NCBI GenBank assembly: GCA_028829895.1
Contig: CM054179.1
Location: forward strand, 46,272,391 to 46,336,390
Direction of reading: 5' to 3'
Source of the DNA: Sinotaia quadrata
Lineage: Eukaryota; Mollusca; Gastropoda; Architaenioglossa; Viviparidae
DNA length: 64,000 bases
Shown: positions 34,543-47,971 of the stretch, piece by piece
Numbering within the stretch: the stretch's first letter is position 1
Layout of the letters: each line of letters opens with the position of its first letter
Notes under the pieces: model-generated
Databases searched by the model: none
What the model was told of the DNA's origin: nothing
What the model saw: the letters and a program-made list of their open reading frames with translations, nothing else
Translations under genes and position numbers: made by a program

Positions 34543-34971
34543 GTATAATAATGAAGTGAAAATTGAAAGGAGTACTAATGAAGTGATGTTCGATTTGTGT
34601 TTAGATTAAAATTTGGAACAGTGAAATTGATGGGTAGGACGGCAAGAGAGGTATTGACGAAAAGTCATAAAGATATCGGTGTGATGTAATTGTTTGGGTT
34701 ACGTCAGAGGAGGATTTACGTCAAGTTGGCTTGCGTGGTATCTTTTGCCTTGAAAACTCAACACTTCAGGACAAATTTGCTAAATTAACCAATATAAGGA
34801 AAAGATAAACATACAACACAAGATAAGTAAAGAAGAAGAAGAATATAAAATAATGTTAATGTCAAGAGATAAACATGACTGTAATATTAATTAGGCAAAC
34901 ATAATCACGTAACTGAATACCATAATAATAATAACAATAGTAAAAGTGGTAATAGGGATAACATCCAGAGT

Positions 34972-35799
34972 CCAACTCTGGAATATCGTGGGAGGGAAAA
35001 GCGGATCCCTCCAAAATACACGCTTGCCCATCCCATTCATGATGGAGAAAACAAACTTTGATTCCATACCGGATCAGACATCGCCCGGGCTAACAAGGTC
35101 TGCGCTAGGCACTGATGTTTCGGAGTGTTCTAGTGAAAAAAGGGCTACTGAAACACATGGAAAAACTCGGAGGAAATGGACCAGAGAGGACAACATACAA
35201 ATCATGGTTTCCTACTATCAAAGCCAGCCAACAACAAATACACCAAACGACACAATGAAGTGGCAAAACACATACATAGAAATCTGTGTGAGAACTATGG
35301 CATAAAAACCCCAGAAAGAACATGGATGCATCAACCAGAAGCAGTCATCGAAACAGAAGAAGTCAAAATACTGTGGGACTTCGAGATAAGAACAGACCGG
35401 GTGATTCCTGCAAGACGACCAGACATTGTAGTTCTCAATAAGACCAACAGAACAGTAACAATTATTGATGTCGCTGTTCCAAGTGATAGAAACATAAAAA
35501 CAAAAGAAAGAGAAAAAATAGAAAAATACCAAGACCTCAGATTAGAAATCCAGAGACTGTGGAATGTAAAAGCAGAAGTGATACCAATAGTGATAGGAGC
35601 CTTGGGGAACATAACATCAGAATTGGAAGGCTACCTGAATAAACTCCCTGGAAACCACAGAATCGCTCCACTACTCAAAGCAGCGCTCCTCGGAAGTGCC
35701 CACATCCTCCGTAAAACTTTGGATCTCCCAGAATCTTGGTAAGATTCCGAGACCTAGGATCACAGCCGACAGTCAAACAGAAGTCGTGGAAAGAGACTG
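34972..35799 (+). mobile_element. Internally deleted LINE: 5' leader fused to 3' end
   Basis: The left part (34972-35237) matches the leader and first codons at 15676-15930: ATG at 35039/35042, EKTNFDSIPDQT, RRKWTREDNIQIMVSYYQSQ. At about 35237 it jumps from the PTT codons straight to the sequence coding for YTKRHNEVAKH after the knuckle, dropping the whole RT and the knuckle. The jump changes frame, so the N-terminal frame ends at 35305; the 3' frame is 35176-35742 in another register. The RLE core is present and the 3' UTR ends at 35799. It resembles a non-autonomous derivative keeping both termini, and it stands at the left edge of the array in the same orientation. Confidence 0.82.
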
Positions 35800-35817
35800 A
35801 ATAATAATAATAATAAT

Positions 35818-36854
35818 CTATGTATCTCGAAAAATGGGAGGCCGAGGTCTCAAGAAAATTAAACATGTCATTGAAGGAGAAGTCATTGGCCTTGTGGACT
35901 ACATCTGGAATAACAATAAAGATGATCCACTGATAGAATTAGTAAAAAGGAGTGGACTATTCCAACCACCAGAAACAGACAAAGAAACATGGAAGAAAAC
36001 AACGAAGCAAGAACTAGCACATACCTGGAGACAGAAACCTCTACATGGCCAATATGTACGACAAGCAGACGAAATATCAACAAAGCAATCAACGTACAAA
36101 TGGTTGAAAGAGGCAGGATTGAAAGCAGAAACAGAAGCACTCATAACAGCTGCACAAGATCAAGCACTCAACACCAAAGCACACAAAACGAAAATCATGA
36201 AAATTTCAAATGATTCCAAATGTAGACTTTGCAAATCCATGGATGAGACAACAGAACACATACTATCTGGATGTCAGGTTCTGGCTGGAACAGAATACAC
36301 CAAACGACACAATGAAGTGGCAAAACACATACATAGAAATCTGTGTGAGAACTATGGCATAAAAACCCCAGAAAGAACATGGATGCATCAACCAGAAGCA
36401 GTCATCGAAACAGAAGAAGTCAAAATACTGTGGGACTTCGAGATAAGAACAGACCGGGTGATTCCTGCAAGACGACCAGACATTGTAGTTCTCAATAAGA
36501 CCAACAGAACAGTAACAATTATTGATGTCGCTGTTCCAAGTGATAGAAACATAAAAACAAAAGAAAGAGAAAAAATAGAAAAATACCAAGACCTCAGATT
36601 AGAAATCCAGAGACTGTGGAATGTAAAAGCAGAAGTGATACCAATAGTGATAGGAGCCTTGGGGAACATAACATCAGAATTGGAAGGCTACCTGAATAAA
36701 CTCCCTGGAAACCACAGAATCGCTCCACTACTCAAAGCAGCGCTCCTCGGAAGTGCCCACATCCTCCGTAAAACTTTGGATCTCCCAGAATCTTGGTAAG
36801 ATTCCGAGACCTAGGATCTCAGCCGACAGTCAAACAGAAGTCGTGGAAAGAGAA

Positions 36855-36856
<2 letters not shown>
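35818..36856 (+). mobile_element. Array unit 1, type S
   Basis: Begins CTATGTATCTCGAAAA right after (AAT)6; ORF 35834-36799. S markers: VKRSGLF, WRQKP, KWLKEAG, AAGACCAAC at the LNKTN codons, AAAACTTTGGATC near the end and CCTAGGATCTC in the 3' UTR. It has the IAPLL variant, shared with unit 11. Confidence 0.9.
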
Positions 36857-36901
<45 letters not shown>

Positions 36902-36906
<5 letters not shown>

Positions 36907-38249
36907 TCAATGATGTTTCAATAGAAAATGGATATAAGTATCTTGGGATACTACAACATCAAGAAAATATGCAGAGAGAAGTGAAGTCCAAAGTTAAGAG
37001 AGAATATGAAAAACGTGTTAGACAAGTCCTGTAATCCAAGCTAAATGGGGCGAACAAAATACAAGCCCTTAATGCATACGCAATACCTGTAGTAAGCTAC
37101 ACTGGAGGTATCATAGATTGGACAGCAAATGAAATAAATGAACTGGACAGGAAAACAAGAAAACTACTCACAATACTTAAAGCCTTACACCCAAAAGCAG
37201 ACGTAGACAGATTCTATGTATCTCGAAAAATGGGAGGCCGAGGTCTCAAAAAAATTAAACATGTCATTGAAGGAGAAGTCATTGGCCTTGTGGACTACAT
37301 CTGGAATAACAATAAAGATGATCCACTGATAGAATTAGTAAAAAGGAGTGGACTATTCCAACCACCAGAAACAGACAAAGAAACATGGAAGAAAACAACG
37401 AAGCAAGAACTAGCGCATACCTGGAGCCAGAAACCTCTACATGGCCAATATGTACGACAAGCAGACGAAATATCAACAAAGCAATCAACGTACAAATGGT
37501 TGAAAGAGGCAGGATTGAAAGCAGAAACAGAAGCACTCATAACAGCTGCACAAGATCAAGCACTCAACACCAAAGCACACAAAACGAAAATCATGAAAAT
37601 TTCAAATGATTCCAAATGTAGACTTTGCAAATCCATGGATGAGACAACAGAACACATACTATCTGGATGTCAGGTTCTGGCTGGAACAGAATACACCAAA
37701 CGACACAATGAAGTGGCAAAACACATACATAGAAATCTGTGTGAGAACTATGGCATAAAAACCCCAGAAAGAACATGGATGCATCAACCAGAAGCAGTCA
37801 TCGAAACAGAAGAAGTCAAAATACTGTGGGACTTCGAGATAAGAACAGACCGGGTGATTCCTGCAAGACGACCAGACATTGTAGTTCTCAATAAGACAAA
37901 CAGAACAGTAACAATTATTGATGTCGCTGTTCCAAGTGATAGAAACATAAAAACAAAAGAAAGAGAAAAAATAGAAAAATACCAAGACCTCAGATTAGAA
38001 ATCCAGAGACTGTGGAATGTAAAAGCAGAAGTGATACCAATAGTGATAGGAGCCTTGGGGAACATAACATCAGAATTGGAAGGCTACCTGAATAAACTCC
38101 CTGGAAACCACAGAATCGCTCCACTACTCAAAGCAGCGCTCCTCGGAACTGCCCACATCCTCCGTAAAACCTTGGATCTCCCAGAATCTTGGTAAGATTC
38201 CGAGACCTTGGATCACAGCCGACAGTCAAACAGAAGTCGTGGAAAGAGA

Positions 38250-38252
<3 letters not shown>
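36902..38252 (+). mobile_element. Array unit 2, type L
   Basis: Longest unit type, starting AAAAATCAATGATG in the thumb-side region after the RT motifs. A TAA at 37032-37034 (QVL-stop-SKL, from AAA) closes the upstream frame, so the main ORF is 37230-38195. Private variant: GTAHIL instead of GSAHIL. Confidence 0.9.
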
Positions 38253-38315
<63 letters not shown>

Positions 38316-38318
<3 letters not shown>

Positions 38319-39402
38319 CACAATACATAAAGCCTTACACCCAAAAGCAGACGTAGACAGACTCTATGTATCTCGAAAAATGGGAGGCCGAGGTCTCAAG
38401 AAAATTAAACATGTCATTGAAGGAGAAGTCATTGGCCTTGTGGACTACATCTGGAATAACAATAAAGATGATCCACTGATAGAATTAGTAAAAAGGAGTG
38501 GACTATTCCAACCACCAGAAACAGACAAAGAAACATGGAAGAAAACAACGAAGCAAGAACTAGCACATACCTGGAGACAGAAACCTCTACATGGCCAATA
38601 TGTACGACAAGCAGACGAAATATCAACAAAGCAATCAACGTACAAATGGTTGAAAGAGGCAGGATTGAAAGCAGAAACAGAAGCACTCATAACAGCTGCA
38701 CAAGATCAAGCACTCAACACCAAAGCACACAAAACGAAAATCATGAAAATTTCAAATGATTCCAAATGTAGACTTTGCAAATCCATGGATGAGACAACAG
38801 AACACATACTATCTGGATGTCAGGTTCTGGCTGGAACAGAATACACCAAACGACACAATGAAGTGGCAAAACACATACATAGAAATCTGTGTGAGAACTA
38901 TGGCATAAAAACCCCAGAAAGAGCATGGATGCATCAACCAGAAGCAGTCACCGAAACAGAAGAAGTCAAAATACTATGGGACTTCGAGATAAGAACAGAC
39001 CGGGTGATTCCTGCAAGACGACCAGACATTGTAGTTCTCAATAAGTCCAACAGAACAGTAACAATTATTGATGTCGCTGTTCCAAGTGATAGAAACATAA
39101 AAACAAAAGAAAGAGAAAAAATAGAAAAATACCAAGACCTCAGATTAGAAATTCAGAGACTGTGGAATGTAAAAGCAGAAGTGATACCAATAGTGATAGG
39201 AGCCTTGGGGAACATAACATCAGAATTGGAAGGCTACCTGAATAAACTCCCTGGAAACCACAGAATCGCTCCATTACTCAAAGCAGCGCTCCTCGGAAGT
39301 GCCCACATCCTCCGTAAAACCTTGGATCTCCCAGAATCTTGGTAAGATTCCGAGACCTTGGATCACAACCGACAATCAAACAGAAGTCGTGGAAAGAGAC
39401 TG
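38316..39402 (+). mobile_element. Array unit 3, type M
   Basis: Starts ACTCACAATACATAAAGCC; ORF 38380-39345. M markers: PERAWMHQPEAVTETEE, LNKSNRT, CTATGGGAC and AACCGACAATC in the 3' UTR, whose tail starts AACAAT. Followed by 27 bp of spacer. Confidence 0.9.
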
Positions 39403-39429
39403 AATAACAATAATAATAATAATAATAAT

Positions 39430-40576
39430 TGGAGGTATCATAGATTGGACAGCAAATGAAATAAATGAACTAGACAGGAAAACAAGAAAACTACTCACAA
39501 TACATAAAGCCTTACACCCAAAGCAGACGTAGACAGACTATATATATCTCGAAAAATGGGAGGCCGAGGTCTCAAGAAAATTAATCATGTCATTGAAGGA
39601 GAAGTCATTGGCCTTGTGGACTACATCTGGAATAACAACAAAGATGATCCAATGATAGAATTAGTAAAAATGAATGGACTATTCCAACCACCAGAAACAG
39701 ACAAAGAAACATGGAAGAAAACAACGAAGCAAGAACTAGCACATACCTGGAGACAGAAACCTCTACATGGCCAATATGTACGACAAGCAGACGAAATATC
39801 AACAAAGCAATCAACGTACAAAGGGTTGAAAGAGGCAGGATTGAAAGCAGAAACAGAAGCACTCATAACAGCTGCACAAGATCAAGCACTCAACACCAAA
39901 GCATACAAAACGAAAATCATGAAAATTTCAAATGATTCCAAATGTAGACTTTGCAAATCCATGGATGAGACAACAGAACACATACTATCTGGATGTCAGG
40001 TTCTGGCTGGAACAGAATACACCAAACGACACAATGAAGTGGCAAAACACATACATAGAAATCTGTGTGAGAACTATGGCATAAAAACCCCAGAAAGAAC
40101 ATGGATGCATCAACCAGAAGCAGTCATCGAAACAGAAGAAGTCAAAATACTGTGGGACTTCGAGATAAGAACAGACCGGGTGATTCCTGCAAGACGACCA
40201 GACATTGTAGTTCTCAATAAGACCAACAGAACAGTAACAATTATTGATGTCGCTGTTCCAAGTGATAGAAACATAAAAACAAAAGAAAGAGAAAAAATAG
40301 AAAAATACCAAGACCTCAGATTAGAAATCCAGAGACTGTGGAATGTAAAAGCAGAAGTGATACCAATAGTGATAGGAGCCTTGGGGAACATAACATCAGA
40401 ATTGGAAGGCTACCTGAATAAACTCCCTGGAAACCACAGAATCGCTCCACTACTCAAAGCAGCGCTCCTCGGAAGTGCCCACATCCTCCGTAAAACTTTG
40501 GATCTCCCAGAATCTTGGTAAGATTCCGAGACCTAGGATCTCAGCCGACAGTCAAACAGAAGTCGTGGAAAGAGAA

Positions 40577-40578
<2 letters not shown>
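39430..40578 (+). mobile_element. Array unit 4, N/S chimera
   Basis: The 5' part is N (start TGGAGGTATC, KINHVIEG, PMIELVKMNG, KGLKEAG, AYKTK at 39901-39906). The 3' part is S (GIKTPERT from 40084, VIPARR, AAGACCAAC, ACTTTGGATC, CTAGGATCTC). The switch lies between about 39905 and 40084. ORF 39556-40521 is intact. It is followed by an L unit, as S units normally are, so exactly one N-to-S step was lost. Confidence 0.88.
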
Positions 40579-40626
<48 letters not shown>

Positions 40627-40631
<5 letters not shown>

Positions 40632-41974
40632 TCAATGATGTTTCAATAGAAAATGGATATAAGTATCTTGGGATACTACAACATCAAGAAAATATGCAGA
40701 GAGAAGTGAAGTCCAAAGTTAAGAGAGAATATGAAAAACGTGTTAGACAAGTCCTGTAATCCAAGCTAAATGGGGCGAACAAAATACAAGCCCTTAATGC
40801 ATACGCAATACCTGTAGTAAGCTACACTGGAGGTATCATAGATTGGACAGCAAATGAAATAAATGAACTGGACAGGAAAACAAGAAAACTACTCACAATA
40901 CTTAAAGCCTTACACCCAAAAGCAGACGTAGACAGATTCTATGTATCTCGAAAAATGGGAGGCCGAGGTCTCAAAAAAATTAAACATGTCATTGAAGGAG
41001 AAGTCATTGGCCTTGTGGACTACATCTGGAATAACAATAAAGATGATCCACTGATAGAATTAGTAAAAAGGAGTGGACTATTCCAACCACCAGAAACAGA
41101 CAAAGAAACATGGAAGAAAACAACGAAGCAAGAACTAGCGCATACCTGGAGCCAGAAACCTCTACATGGCCAATATGTACGACAAGCAGACGAAATATCA
41201 ACAAAGCAATCAACGTACAAATGGTTGAAAGAGGCAGGATTGAAAGCAGAAACAGAAGCACTCATAACAGCTGCACAAGATCAAGCACTCAACACCAAAG
41301 CACACAAAACGAAAATCATGAAAATTTCAAATGATTCCAAATGTAGACTTTGCAAATCCATGGATGAGACAACAGAACACATACTATCTGGATGTCAGGT
41401 TCTGGCTGGAACAGAATACACCAAACGACACAATGAAGTGGCAAAACACATACATAGAAATCTGTGTGAGAACTATGGCATAAAAACCCCAGAAAGAACA
41501 TGGATGCATCAACCAGAAGCAGTCATCGAAACAGAAGAAGTCAAAATACTGTGGGACTTCGAGATAAGAACAGACCGGGTGATTCCTGCAAGACGACCAG
41601 ACATTGTAGTTCTCAATAAGACAAACAGAACAGTAACAATTATTGATGTCGCTGTTCCAAGTGATAGAAACATAAAAACAAAAGAAAGAGAAAAAATAGA
41701 AAAATACCAAGACCTCAGATTAGAAATCCAGAGACTGTGGAATGTAAAAGCAGAAGTGATACCAATAGTGATAGGAGCCTTGGGGAACATAACATCAGAA
41801 TTGGAAGGCTACCTGAATAAACTCCCTGGAAACCACAGAATCGCTCCACTACTCAAAGCAGCGCTCCTCGGAAGTGCCCACATCCTCCGTAAAACCTTGG
41901 ATCTCCCAGAATCTTGGTAAGATTCCGAGACCTTGGATCACAGCCGACAGTCAAACAGAAGTCGTGGAAAGAGA

Positions 41975-41977
<3 letters not shown>
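40627..41977 (+). mobile_element. Array unit 5, type L
   Basis: Same start, upstream TAA and GCGCATACCTGGAGCCAG marker as unit 2, without its private change. ORF 40955-41920. First unit of the first complete 8,423-bp block. Confidence 0.9.
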
Positions 41978-42031
<54 letters not shown>

Positions 42032-42034
<3 letters not shown>

Positions 42035-43118
42035 CACAATACATAAAGCCTTACACCCAAAAGCAGACGTAGACAGACTCTATGTATCTCGAAAAATGGG
42101 AGGCCGAGGTCTCAAGAAAATTAAACATGTCATTGAAGGAGAAGTCATTGGCCTTGTGGACTACATCTGGAATAACAATAAAGATGATCCACTGATAGAA
42201 TTAGTAAAAAGGAGTGGACTATTCCAACCACCAGAAACAGACAAAGAAACATGGAAGAAAACAACGAAGCAAGAACTAGCACATACCTGGAGACAGAAAC
42301 CTCTACATGGCCAATATGTACGACAAGCAGACGAAATATCAACAAAGCAATCAACGTACAAATGGTTGAAAGAGGCAGGATTGAAAGCAGAAACAGAAGC
42401 ACTCATAACAGCTGCACAAGATCAAGCACTCAACACCAAAGCACACAAAACGAAAATCATGAAAATTTCAAATGATTCCAAATGTAGACTTTGCAAATCC
42501 ATGGATGAGACAACAGAACACATACTATCTGGATGTCAGGTTCTGGCTGGAACAGAATACACCAAACGACACAATGAAGTGGCAAAACACATACATAGAA
42601 ATCTGTGTGAGAACTATGGCATAAAAACCCCAGAAAGAGCATGGATGCATCAACCAGAAGCAGTCACCGAAACAGAAGAAGTCAAAATACTATGGGACTT
42701 CGAGATAAGAACAGACCGGGTGATTCCTGCAAGACGACCAGACATTGTAGTTCTCAATAAGTCCAACAGAACAGTAACAATTATTGATGTCGCTGTTCCA
42801 AGTGATAGAAACATAAAAACAAAAGAAAGAGAAAAAATAGAAAAATACCAAGACCTCAGATTAGAAATTCAGAGACTGTGGAATGTAAAAGCAGAAGTGA
42901 TACCAATAGTGATAGGAGCCTTGGGGAACATAACATCAGAATTGGAAGGCTACCTGAATAAACTCCCTGGAAACCACAGAATCGCTCCATTACTCAAAGC
43001 AGCGCTCCTCGGAAGTGCCCACATCCTCCGTAAAACCTTGGATCTCCCAGAATCTTGGTAAGATTCCGAGACCTTGGATCACAACCGACAATCAAACAGA
43101 AGTCGTGGAAAGAGACTG
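42032..43118 (+). mobile_element. Array unit 6, type M
   Basis: ORF 42096-43061. No difference from unit 3 was noticed in the body; the preceding spacer is three AAT shorter. Confidence 0.9.
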
Positions 43119-43145
43119 AATAACAATAATAATAATAATAATAAT

Positions 43146-44294
43146 TGGAGGTATCATAGATTGGACAGCAAATGAAATAAATGAACTAGACAGGAAAACA
43201 AGAAAACTACTCACAATACATAAAGCCTTACACCCAAAGCAGACGTAGACAGACTATATATATCTCGAAAAATGGGAGGCCGAGGTCTCAAGAAAATTAA
43301 TCATGTCATTGAAGGAGAAGTCATTGGCCTTGTGGACTACATCTGGAATAACAACAAAGATGATCCAATGATAGAATTAGTAAAAATGAATGGACTATTC
43401 CAACCACCAGAAACAGACAAAGAAACATGGAAGAAAACAACGAAGCAAGAACTAGCACATACCTGGAGACAGAAACCTCTACATGGCCAATATGTACGAC
43501 AAGCAGACGAAATATCAACAAAGCAATCAACGTACAAAGGGTTGAAAGAGGCAGGATTGAAAGCAGAAACAGAAGCACTCATAACAGCTGCACAAGATCA
43601 AGCACTCAACACCAAAGCATACAAAACGAAAATCATGAAAATTTCAAATGATTCCAAATGTAGACTTTGCAAATCCATGGATGAGACAACAGAACACATA
43701 CTATCTGGATGTCAGGTTCTGGCTGGAACAGAATACACCAAACGACACAATGAAGTGGCAAAACACATACATAGAAATCTGTGTGAGAACTATGGCATAC
43801 AAACCCCAGAAAGAACATGGATGCATCAACCAGAAGCAGTCATCGAAACAGAAGAAGTCAAAATACTGTGGGACTTCGAGATAAGAACAGACCGGGTGAT
43901 TATTGCAAGACGACCAGACATTGTAGTTCTCAATAAGACAAACAGAACAGTAACAATTATTGATGTCGCTGTTCCAAGTGATAGAAACATAAAAACAAAA
44001 GAAAGAGAAAAAATAGAAAAATACCAAGACCTCAGATTAGAAATCCAGAGACTGTGGAATGTAAAAGCAGAAGTGATACCAATAGTGATAGGAGCCTTGG
44101 GGAACATAACATCAGAATTGGAAGGCTACCTGAATAAACTCCCTGGAAACCACAGAATCGCTCCACTACTCAAAGCAGCGCTCCTCGGAAGTGCCCACAT
44201 CCTCCGTAAAACCTTGGATCTCCCAGAATCTTGGTAAGATTCTGAGACCTTGGTTCACAGCCGACAGTCAAACAGAAGTCGTGGAAAGAGACTG
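43146..44294 (+). mobile_element. Array unit 7, type N
   Basis: Typical N: a one-base deletion in CACCCAAAGCAGACGTAG puts a TAG before the main start, leaving ORF 43272-44237. Markers: GIQTPERT, VIIARRPD (Ile where others have Pro), ATTCTGAGACCTTGGTTCAC in the 3' UTR. Confidence 0.9.
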
Positions 44295-44312
44295 AATAAT
44301 AATAATAATAAT

Positions 44313-45349
44313 CTATGTATCTCGAAAAATGGGAGGCCGAGGTCTCAAGAAAATTAAACATGTCATTGAAGGAGAAGTCATTGGCCTTGTGGACTACATC
44401 TGGAATAACAATAAAGATGATCCACTGATAGAATTAGTAAAAAGGAGTGGACTATTCCAACCACCAGAAACAGACAAAGAAACATGGAAGAAAACAACGA
44501 AGCAAGAACTAGCACATACCTGGAGACAGAAACCTCTACATGGCCAATATGTACGACAAGCAGACGAAATATCAACAAAGCAATCAACGTACAAATGGTT
44601 GAAAGAGGCAGGATTGAAAGCAGAAACAGAAGCACTCATAACAGCTGCACAAGATCAAGCACTCAACACCAAAGCACACAAAACGAAAATCATGAAAATT
44701 TCAAATGATTCCAAATGTAGACTTTGCAAATCCATGGATGAGACAACAGAACACATACTATCTGGATGTCAGGTTCTGGCTGGAACAGAATACACCAAAC
44801 GACACAATGAAGTGGCAAAACACATACATAGAAATCTGTGTGAGAACTATGGCATAAAAACCCCAGAAAGAACATGGATGCATCAACCAGAAGCAGTCAT
44901 CGAAACAGAAGAAGTCAAAATACTGTGGGACTTCGAGATAAGAACAGACCGGGTGATTCCTGCAAGACGACCAGACATTGTAGTTCTCAATAAGACCAAC
45001 AGAACAGTAACAATTATTGATGTCGCTGTTCCAAGTGATAGAAACATAAAAACAAAAGAAAGAGAAAAAATAGAAAAATACCAAGACCTCAGATTAGAAA
45101 TCCAGAGACTGTGGAATGTAAAAGCAGAAGTGATACCAATAGTGATAGGAGCCTTGGGGAACATAACATCAGAATTGGAAGGCTACCTGAATAAACTCCC
45201 TGGAAACCACAGAATCACTCCACTACTCAAAGCAGCGCTCCTCGGAAGTGCCCACATCCTCCGTAAAACTTTGGATCTCCCAGAATCTTGGTAAGATTCC
45301 GAGACCTAGGATCTCAGCCGACAGTCAAACAGAAGTCGTGGAAAGAGAA

Positions 45350-45351
<2 letters not shown>
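44313..45351 (+). mobile_element. Array unit 8, type S (ITPLL variant)
   Basis: ORF 44329-45294. Carries Ala-to-Thr at ITPLL, shared only with units 15 and 21, which hold the same place after M-N. Confidence 0.9.
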
Positions 45352-45396
<45 letters not shown>

Positions 45397-45401
<5 letters not shown>

Positions 45402-46744
45402 TCAATGATGTTTCAATAGAAAATGGATATAAGTATCTTGGGATACTACAACATCAAGAAAATATGCAGAGAGAAGTGAAGTCCAAAGTTAAGAGAGAAT
45501 ATGAAAAACGTGTTAGACAAGTCCTGTAATCCAAGCTAAATGGGGCGAACAAAATACAAGCCCTTAATGCATACGCAATACCTGTAGTAAGCTACACTGG
45601 AGGTATCATAGATTGGACAGCAAATGAAATAAATGAACTGGACAGGAAAACAAGAAAACTACTCACAATACTTAAAGCCTTACACCCAAAAGCAGACGTA
45701 GACAGATTCTATGTATCTCGAAAAATGGGAGGCCGAGGTCTCAAAAAAATTAAACATGTCATTGAAGGAGAAGTCATTGGCCTTGTGGACTACATCTGGA
45801 ATAACAATAAAGATGATCCACTGATAGAATTAGTAAAAAGGAGTGGACTATTCCAACCACCAGAAACAGACAAAGAAACATGGAAGAAAACAACGAAGCA
45901 AGAACTAGCGCATACCTGGAGCCAGAAACCTCTACATGGCCAATATGTACGACAAGCAGACGAAATATCAACAAAGCAATCAACGTACAAATGGTTGAAA
46001 GAGGCAGGATTGAAAGCAGAAACAGAAGCACTCATAACAGCTGCACAAGATCAAGCACTCAACACCAAAGCACACAAAACGAAAATCATGAAAATTTCAA
46101 ATGATTCCAAATGTAGACTTTGCAAATCCATGGATGAGACAACAGAACACATACTATCTGGATGTCAGGTTCTGGCTGGAACAGAATACACCAAACGACA
46201 CAATGAAGTGGCAAAACACATACATAGAAATCTGTGTGAGAACTATGGCATAAAAACCCCAGAAAGAACATGGATGCATCAACCAGAAGCAGTCATCGAA
46301 ACAGAAGAAGTCAAAATACTGTGGGACTTCGAGATAAGAACAGACCGGGTGATTCCTGCAAGACGACCAGACATTGTAGTTCTCAATAAGACAAACAGAA
46401 CAGTAACAATTATTGATGTCGCTGTTCCAAGTGATAGAAACATAAAAACAAAAGAAAGAGAAAAAATAGAAAAATACCAAGACCTCAGATTAGAAATCCA
46501 GAGACTGTGGAATGTAAAAGCAGAAGTGATACCAATAGTGATAGGAGCCTTGGGGAACATAACATCAGAATTGGAAGGCTACCTGAATAAACTCCCTGGA
46601 AACCACAGAATCGCTCCACTACTCAAAGCAGCGCTCCTCGGAAGTGCCCACATCCTCCGTAAAACCTTGGATCTCCCAGAATCTTGGTAAGATTCCGAGA
46701 CCTTGGATCACAGCCGACAGTCAAACAGAAGTCGTGGAAAGAGA

Positions 46745-46747
<3 letters not shown>
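45397..46747 (+). mobile_element. Array unit 9, type L followed directly by N
   Basis: ORF 45725-46690. The 3' UTR is L type, but the 57-bp spacer leads straight into an N unit, so an M unit was lost by exchange within the AAT tracts. Confidence 0.9.
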
Positions 46748-46804
<57 letters not shown>

Positions 46805-47953
46805 TGGAGGTATCATAGATTGGACAGCAAATGAAATAAATGAACTAGACAGGAAAACAAGAAAACTACTCACAATACATAAAGCCTTACACCCAAAGCA
46901 GACGTAGACAGACTATATATATCTCGAAAAATGGGAGGCCGAGGTCTCAAGAAAATTAATCATGTCATTGAAGGAGAAGTCATTGGCCTTGTGGACTACA
47001 TCTGGAATAACAACAAAGATGATCCAATGATAGAATTAGTAAAAATGAATGGACTATTCCAACCACCAGAAACAGACAAAGAAACATGGAAGAAAACAAC
47101 GAAGCAAGAACTAGCACATACCTGGAGACAGAAACCTCTACATGGCCAATATGTACGACAAGCAGACGAAATATCAACAAAGCAATCAACGTACAAAGGG
47201 TTGAAAGAGGCAGGATTGAAAGCAGAAACAGAAGCACTCATAACAGCTGCACAAGATCAAGCACTCAACACCAAAGCATACAAAACGAAAATCATGAAAA
47301 TTTCAAATGATTCCAAATGTAGACTTTGCAAATCCATGGATGAGACAACAGAACACATACTATCTGGATGTCAGGTTCTGGCTGGAACAGAATACACCAA
47401 ACGACACAATGAAGTGGCAAAACACATACATAGAAATCTGTGTGAGAACTATGGCATACAAACCCCAGAAAGAACATGGATGCATCAACCAGAAGCAGTC
47501 ATCGAAACAGAAGAAGTCAAAATACTGTGGGACTTCGAGATAAGAACAGACCGGGTGATTATTGCAAGACGACCAGACATTGTAGTTCTCAATAAGACAA
47601 ACAGAACAGTAACAATTATTGATGTCGCTGTTCCAAGTGATAGAAACATAAAAACAAAAGAAAGAGAAAAAATAGAAAAATACCAAGACCTCAGATTAGA
47701 AATCCAGAGACTGTGGAATGTAAAAGCAGAAGTGATACCAATAGTGATAGGAGCCTTGGGGAACATAACATCAGAATTGGAAGGCTACCTGAATAAACTC
47801 CCTGGAAACCACAGAATCGCTCCACTACTCAAAGCAGCGCTCCTCGGAAGTGCCCACATCCTCCGTAAAACCTTGGATCTCCCAGAATCTTGGTAAGATT
47901 CTGAGACCTTGGTTCACAGCCGACAGTCAAACAGAAGTCGTGGAAAGAGACTG
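46805..47953 (+). mobile_element. Array unit 10, type N
   Basis: ORF 46931-47896, same N markers as unit 7. Confidence 0.9.
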
Positions 47954-47971
47954 AATAATAATAATAATAAT

